Source of the DNA: Paenibacillus phoenicis
Lineage (GTDB): Bacteria; Bacillota; Bacilli; Paenibacillales; Paenibacillaceae
Assembly: GCF_034718895.1 (NCBI RefSeq)
Contig: NZ_JAYERP010000001.1
Span: 2,480,001-2,544,000 of the forward strand
DNA: 64,000 nucleotides
Direction of reading: 5' to 3'
The notes under the pieces were generated by a model that saw only the letters and a list, made by a program, of their open reading frames with translations, was not told where the DNA came from and did no database searches. The number at the start of each line of letters is the position of its first letter. The first letter of the stretch is position 1. Positions 59,692 through 64,000 of this stretch are shown piece by piece. The position numbers and the translations under genes are program-made.

Positions 59692-59886
59692 TTACCGGGA
59701 TAATTTTTGAATTTCTTGCTTCATTTGCTCATTTTGCGCTTTTAGTTCGTCAAGCTGTACTTGCATCGCACGGTCATTTGAATGCTCCGAATGAGAGCCG
59801 TGTCCATGACCATGCCCCTTCATTCCAAACATCATAAACACCATCATTAACGGACAAGCCAACAATAGCAGCCAAGACCAATCCAT
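59692..59886 (-). CDS. small His-rich membrane protein (DUF2933)
   Basis: A 64-residue product with one helix (WLLLLACPLMMVFMMFGM), a His/Gly stretch GHGHGHGSHSEH and a C-terminal coiled coil (VQLDELKAQNEQMKQEIQKL). The CPLMMxFMM pattern is that of DUF2933. It lies 38 bp upstream of the sister gene at 59405. Confidence 0.75.
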   Translation of the reverse strand: MDWSWLLLLACPLMMVFMMFGMKGHGHGHGSHSEHSNDRAMQVQLDELKAQNEQMKQEIQKLSR

Positions 59887-59992
59887 TTGTATTCCTCCTT
59901 TATCATTTCAATAACTTGATATGTTCATTGTAAAGAGTGATTGTGTAGAAACCGTGTGGAAAGCGTGCAATTTCTATGGACTTATAAAAAAA

Positions 59993-60015
59993 CACGACCC
60001 GATATTATGGTCGTG
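59993..60015 (-). terminator. terminator after the TVP38-type gene
   Basis: CACGACC and GGTCGTG pair; the minus strand continues in seven T. Confidence 0.85.
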
Positions 60016-60092
60016 GTAAGGCGTGGACGGTACTGTATCCAAACTAGGCATGTCAATAATTCAGCCCCTTCGATCCTTTCTTTGGCGAATGT

Positions 60093-60677
60093 TTAAATAT
60101 CCGACTTCCTAGATCTGAACTTTCCGGGTATAAAGAGAATGAAAAAGAATGAAAATAGTAGCAATATTGAAATACCCGTCTTGACGCGTTGGTCTTCAAT
60201 CATCTTAAACCCATAGCCAGCCATAGACTCTAAAAGAATGGACGGGGCTTTTCCGATGCCTGTAGCGAGGAGATAGATCGGGATACGTACTTGTGCTATT
60301 ACACTCATGACTGTAACCAGGGCGGACGGCATATATGGAATGATTCTGGCGATCAAAACCGTGAGAAACTGCCTAAGAGTACTCATCCGTTGTATACGAT
60401 GGAACCACAATCTTCTGTTCTTTGAAAGATACTTCTCCTCTAGTTTGAGTGCCCCTTTTCGGTATAACATATAGGAAACAATCGCACCGGCCATTTCACC
60501 GAGCCAGGATACGAAAAAACCTGGGATTCCCCCAAACACTAACACATTGGCCATCGTGAGAAAAACGGAAGGAATTACCCCTAAGATGCTGATGACCACA
60601 TTGAGGACGATGCTAAGGACGTACGATCCTATCCCCCAGCCTGCCAACCATTCTGCAACATCTTCTGCCTGTAACAT
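60093..60677 (-). CDS. TVP38/TMEM64-family membrane protein
   Basis: A 194-residue product with about five helices. The DedA/TVP38 core includes NVLVFGGIPGFFVSWLGEMAGAIVSYMLYR near 44 and ARIIPYMPSALVTVMSVIAQV near 112. Family members move phospholipids or undecaprenyl phosphate across membranes, or affect metal tolerance. It lies between the CWB2 lipoprotein and DUF2933 genes, each with its own terminator. Confidence 0.85.
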   Translation of the reverse strand: MLQAEDVAEWLAGWGIGSYVLSIVLNVVISILGVIPSVFLTMANVLVFGGIPGFFVSWLGEMAGAIVSYMLYRKGALKLEEKYLSKNRRLWFHRIQRMSTLRQFLTVLIARIIPYMPSALVTVMSVIAQVRIPIYLLATGIGKAPSILLESMAGYGFKMIEDQRVKTGISILLLFSFFFILFIPGKFRSRKSDI

Positions 60678-60717
60678 TGCCGGATTCGCTCCCTAATACT
60701 AACATCATTTTTTTAAT

Positions 60718-60763
60718 AAAAAGGCTGCATGGATCATATTAAACAATCCTATACAGCCTTTTT
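60718..60763 (-). terminator. terminator of the CWB2-type gene
   Basis: AAAAAGGCTG and CAGCCTTTTT enclose 26 nt; the T-rich arm and flank make it bidirectional. Confidence 0.7.
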
Positions 60764-60777
60764 GCCTTTTCTTCGGG

Positions 60778-62037
60778 TTAGTCGTTCATCCCGGGCATAT
60801 CCTCCGTATTGCCGTTCATTCCACCCATACTTCCATGATCCATCCCTGATGCCGATACAATCTCCAGCATGGTGTCGATTTGCCCCTGAGCTTCAGCAGA
60901 AATGGATGCCTGAGAGCCGGTTAGCCAGGCATGGTTATACGGTCCCTCTGTTGGAGATTTCTCATATTTGGGTTGGACAGACATCACGTAAGACATCACC
61001 GAATCCGGCATACTGTCCTTTGTTGTCCATAGAAGCGGTGCATGCTTGCCTAAGTGAGAAAAAGGCGCACCCGCAATAGCCAGTCCCGGATTTTCTGGAT
61101 TTACAAACGAAAAGTTATGCCCAGGTGTTGTAATTCCCCAACCAAATCCGGTTGCTTTGTCCTTATATTGAGCAAAGGCAACAGCGTTAGCATATGGATC
61201 ATCGCCAGCAATACGTACCACTTTGCCATATTGCTTTATTTGATTGGCTACATTCTGTGAAATGACAGATTCAGGCCCTAAAATATAAATATTGGCCTTT
61301 CCTCCCCGGGTTTGTAACGCTTCTTTGGTTTCCTGCGGTATCTCATCTTTCATGACATACAACAGGGGCTCAGGCATATGAGCGATCCAGTTGATGGCCG
61401 GCATTGTATACTCAAGACTTTCCATCGATCCAATGATGACGGAAGAAGGATTTTCACCCGCTACTTTAGCGTAATAAGCATCAATGGCTTTAGCCAAAGC
61501 TGCAGGATTATCGGCTGCAAGTTTGTCCGTTTTGAACCCGAGTTCCTTTGCCTGATCCTCAACTTTTTGATCAAGATCACCAACCAAGATCGCTTGAATT
61601 CCCTCGTTACTCTCCACGCCTTTCGGCTTTAATCTTTTCATCTCATTTGCAGTAGCTTCAGGAATACCATCCTGATTGACAAACAAAATCGGGCCATTGC
61701 TTGGATGATGGATCAAGTCGGCACTAACAACTGCATTCTGCCAATCATCAGCAGATGTAAGAATAATACTCCCTGGACGGTTATCATCACTGGTTGCCAT
61801 CCATAACGTTCGCGATACCGACACCGCCGCTTCCACGGGATTATCCGTGTTTATCCGCGTCGTATTTTTTGAGGAAATCCATGGAGTCACGACTTTTACT
61901 TCGGAAACAGTTGTATTACTTGATGGTTGAACCGTATTCTCAGCTTTAGCAGCATTGTCGTTTCCCGAATTGGTGCAGGCCGATAAAATGAACACCGTAA
62001 CTAATAAAGCTACTCCGAGTTGGACTGGTTTCTTCAT
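60778..62037 (-). CDS. CWB2-type cell-wall-binding lipoprotein with Met-rich tail
   Basis: A 419-residue product from ATG 62037. The signal ends in lipobox ILSAC. Two or three CWB2-like repeats follow: NTTRINTDNPVEAAVSVSRTLW near 58, GIQAILVGDLDQKVEDQAKELG near 140 and KANIYILGPESVISQNVANQI near 255. The last 30 residues are Met/Gly/Asp-rich (GMDHGSMGGMNGNTEDMPGM), which may bind copper or silver. CWB2 repeats anchor proteins to teichoic acids. It is probably matured by the local Lgt. Confidence 0.75.
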   Translation of the reverse strand: MKKPVQLGVALLVTVFILSACTNSGNDNAAKAENTVQPSSNTTVSEVKVVTPWISSKNTTRINTDNPVEAAVSVSRTLWMATSDDNRPGSIILTSADDWQNAVVSADLIHHPSNGPILFVNQDGIPEATANEMKRLKPKGVESNEGIQAILVGDLDQKVEDQAKELGFKTDKLAADNPAALAKAIDAYYAKVAGENPSSVIIGSMESLEYTMPAINWIAHMPEPLLYVMKDEIPQETKEALQTRGGKANIYILGPESVISQNVANQIKQYGKVVRIAGDDPYANAVAFAQYKDKATGFGWGITTPGHNFSFVNPENPGLAIAGAPFSHLGKHAPLLWTTKDSMPDSVMSYVMSVQPKYEKSPTEGPYNHAWLTGSQASISAEAQGQIDTMLEIVSASGMDHGSMGGMNGNTEDMPGMND

Positions 62038-62249
62038 AAGCGCCTCCTGTAAATTCTCATTATTTTCTAAATAGAGTTATTAGGTGATATCCATTTTAAA
62101 CAAAAAGCTTGTGGAAAGTATGTGGTTTTCGTGGAGATCCCGTTTAATTATTACCTTTTCCGCTTCCAAATATTACGCCTAAACAAACCCTGAAATCCTG
62201 TGTTAGGATGACGTCAGTTTCACAAAAAAACATCAGGAGGAAATTCAGC

Positions 62250-62807
62250 ATGAAGAAATCTTTAGCAATTTTAATGGTATCTGCTTCTCTCGTAATGAGT
62301 CCGTTTGGAGCTCCGACGACTCATGCATCAAGCGACATTCCTACACAAGCTAAAGCAACTGTAAGCAGTGTGCGGGAAAATGTTATCGCAAAAGGGATGA
62401 AATATTTAGGAACTCCTTACGAGTTCGGGTCCAGCAGAAGCAACACTAAAACGTTCGACTGTTCCGACTTTGTAAGACAAGCCTATTTGGAAGGAGCAGG
62501 AATCAAGTTGCCTTCTAACTCGAGGACTCAAGGAGCTTATATCAAGAAAAACGGTACCTATACAACAAACTGGAAAAACCTCAAGCGTGGAGACATTATG
62601 TTCTTCATGTCATACAAAGGCAGCAAAGCTTCTGACTACCGAGGAATTAATAAAAGCACTGCCCGTATCACCCATAACGGGATTTATCTTGGAAACGGGA
62701 AAATCCTACAAACTTATTCCAAAGAATCGGGCGGCGTTCGTATCGATAATATTGAGGGCACTCAATGGGAAAAACGCTTTCTTTTTGGGGGAAGTGTGTT
62801 GAAATAG
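62250..62807 (+). CDS. secreted NlpC/P60 cell-wall hydrolase
   Basis: A 185-residue product from ATG 62250 behind AGGAGG. A signal peptide (1-28, ending THAS) is followed by one NlpC/P60 domain with catalytic Cys in FDCSDFVRQAYL near 72 and His in ARITHNGIYLGNG near 135. It cleaves D-Glu-mDAP bonds. No wall-binding domain is attached. Divergent from the CWB2 gene. Confidence 0.9.
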   Translation: MKKSLAILMVSASLVMSPFGAPTTHASSDIPTQAKATVSSVRENVIAKGMKYLGTPYEFGSSRSNTKTFDCSDFVRQAYLEGAGIKLPSNSRTQGAYIKKNGTYTTNWKNLKRGDIMFFMSYKGSKASDYRGINKSTARITHNGIYLGNGKILQTYSKESGGVRIDNIEGTQWEKRFLFGGSVLK

Positions 62808-62811
62808 CATA

Positions 62812-62843
62812 ACGAGCCAGTGAAAAATAACTCACTGGCTCGT
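62812..62843. terminator. bidirectional terminator between NlpC/P60 and MCP genes
   Basis: ACGAGCCAGTGA and TCACTGGCTCGT are perfect arms with an 8-nt loop; CCTTTCT follows on the plus strand. Confidence 0.8.
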
Positions 62844-62855
62844 CCTTTCTCCAAA

Positions 62856-64000
62856 TTATACCTGAAATTGATTAACCTCCTTTCTCATTTTTTCGATCGT
62901 TTCCAACATTTGGGCTGAAGTTTTGGATATATCCTCTGTTCTTTTCACTTGTGAATGGCTCGCTTCCATGATGTATTGTACATTTTTTACAGTGTCGTTG
63001 GCGATTGAAGATACCGTCTGAAATGAGGCGGCAATTTCTTCAGTTCCTGCAGATATTTCCTGAGTTGCCATAGATATTTCCTGATTTTGCTTAGCTACAA
63101 CTTCAGCAGAGTTGACAATTTTGTTGAATGCTTGTCCTGCTTCTTGAAGGACTTTTATTCCACGATCAAGCTGCTCGAGTCCCAGCTTTACCCTTTCTGC
63201 AGCGTCACTTGTTTTCGTTTGAACAGCATCAATTAAAGATCGAATTTCATGTGAAGAACTTTCAGATTGTTCAGCCAACTTTTTTACTTCATCGGCGACC
63301 ACCGTAAACCCTCGACCATTCTCCCCCGCTCGAGCTGCCTCAATGGCCGCATTCAATGCCAGTAGATGAGTTTGCGAGGAAATCTCTGTTATCATTCCTG
63401 CTATACTGCTTACATTGTCAGACATCTGATACAACTCATTAATACTTTCTGCCATTAAACGGGTCGTTTCATTAAGCTGATGGATCTCCTCAACCGCCGT
63501 TTGGATTGACTGATTTCCTCGATCAGCATGTTCCAACATTTCACTTGATGTTAGTGCGACAATGGATGTGGTTTTGGCGATATGCTGAATGTTTTCTGAA
63601 ATATCTTCCATAGCATTAGCACTGGAAGTCATTCCCTGAGCTTGCTTAAGCGCCCCTGATTCAACTTGGATAACATTTGAGTTCACATCTAGAGCTATCT
63701 CTGCAATTTGCTTCGTCTTCTGGTCAACAGATAAAGAAGAATGGTGAACACCTATAGAAACTTCTTTGACGGAATGTACCATTTCTTGAAGCCCCCGTAT
63801 CATTTGATTGACGCCACTAGCGAGCTTACCTAGCTCATCTCTAGACTTAGAAACCAAAAGATCTACTCTTAAGTCACCAACTGAAACCTTCTCCATAAGA
63901 TGTGTCATCCAGAGAATAGGCCGTACAAATCTGACCGATAAATAAGCAGCAACTATTAAGGAAACTAAGAGACCGATTATGGCAAACCAAATCATACTTT
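62856..64000 (-). CDS. methyl-accepting chemotaxis protein, C-terminal part
   Basis: The frame is open to the window edge, so the N-terminal sensor domain is missing. Visible: one membrane helix, HAMP ([20 protein letters not shown]) and a long helical signalling domain with the conserved hairpin tip [40 protein letters not shown]. It couples to CheW/CheA. It appears unlinked to metal resistance and may mark the end of the island. Confidence 0.93.
   Translation of the reverse strand, partial: SMIWFAIIGLLVSLIVAAYLSVRFVRPILWMTHLMEKVSVGDLRVDLLVSKSRDELGKLASGVNQMIRGLQEMVHSVKEVSIGVHHSSLSVDQKTKQIAEIALDVNSNVIQVESGALKQAQGMTSSANAMEDISENIQHIAKTTSIVALTSSEMLEHADRGNQSIQTAVEEIHQLNETTRLMAESINELYQMSDNVSSIAGMITEISSQTHLLALNAAIEAARAGENGRGFTVVADEVKKLAEQSESSSHEIRSLIDAVQTKTSDAAERVKLGLEQLDRGIKVLQEAGQAFNKIVNSAEVVAKQNQEISMATQEISAGTEEIAASFQTVSSIANDTVKNVQYIMEASHSQVKRTEDISKTSAQMLETIEKMRKEVNQFQV

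Noticed and set aside
1..64000. Intact insertion sequences, integrase, tRNA or rRNA genes
   Set aside because: None could be supported by reading; hence no attachment site or tRNA-linked integration could be claimed.

Overview
The window looks like part of the genome or a large replicon of a low-to-mid GC Firmicute of the order Bacillales, most like the Paenibacillaceae. This is inferred from Gram-positive lipoprotein boxes, strong AGGAGG-type ribosome binding sites, frequent GTG/TTG starts, thioredoxin-type ArsC, CsoR/CopZ/CopA copper genes, and the absence of outer-membrane components. No rRNA, tRNA, CRISPR array or intact transposase gene was seen.

Region 1 (1 to about 20.1 kb, almost all minus strand, visibly GC-richer than the rest) is a transfer module of a conjugative element (ICE or plasmid). 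Reading right to left it encodes a VirD4-type coupling ATPase, a replication-relaxation family protein, a TcpC/VirB8-like protein, a small two-helix membrane protein, TcpE, a VirB4 ATPase, a VirB6-like membrane protein, an M23 murein hydrolase with a lysozyme-like segment, a DNA adenine methylase, and then a Tad/Cpa-like set: a TadZ/CpaE-type ATPase with an N-terminal receiver-like part, an SAF-domain (CpaB/RcpC-like) protein, two more MinD-like ATPases with broken P-loops, and the first 51 codons of a membrane-anchored protein that may be a CpaF/TadA ATPase. A small regulator with an HTH (ArpU/sigma-like) lies upstream at 19.3-19.8 kb. Between the regulator and virD4 sits a 1.9 kb AT-rich insert with two unknown genes, flanked by 31-bp direct repeats. 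A TGACCT motif recurs around the regulator and upstream of virD4.

Region 2 (20.1-36.1 kb) is an arsenic island. One block has arsM, arsR and a Cys-rich small protein with three perfect ATCAA-N6-TTGAT operators. A second block has an ArsO-like flavin monooxygenase, a Cys-rich MarR regulator and an ArsN1-like acetyltransferase. A third block is arsR-acr3-arsC-arsD-arsA followed by a HesB/IscA-like protein and a dual-specificity phosphatase. A complete high-affinity phosphate system (pstSCAB-phoU) with two OmpR-type regulators whose receiver domains are degenerate is inserted between arsenic genes. A four-repeat, 11-bp-period PhoP-like box precedes pstS. A third arsR stands next to a permease-like gene remnant.

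Region 3 (36-62 kb) is an envelope and copper island: an M23 hydrolase, a MarR regulator, an OmpR-type two-component pair, a cupredoxin, copZ-copA with a CsoR operator, a candidate PD-(D/E)xK nuclease, a frameshifted spermidine-synthase-like membrane gene, csoR, a CsoR-box-linked membrane protein, a 19-cysteine Csp-like copper storage protein, a NusG-II domain protein, a CopZ-N type Fe-S metallochaperone, two further two-component pairs, a methyltransferase, an Lgt paralogue, two YncE beta-propeller proteins, DUF2933-type small membrane proteins, a TVP38/TMEM64 protein and a CWB2-type lipoprotein. The window ends with an NlpC/P60 hydrolase and the C-terminal part of a chemotaxis receptor. Together the genes suggest a mobile metal(loid)-resistance segment beside a conjugation module: arsenate reduction, arsenite extrusion, methylation and organoarsenical acetylation on one side, copper buffering, export and envelope stress sensing on the other.
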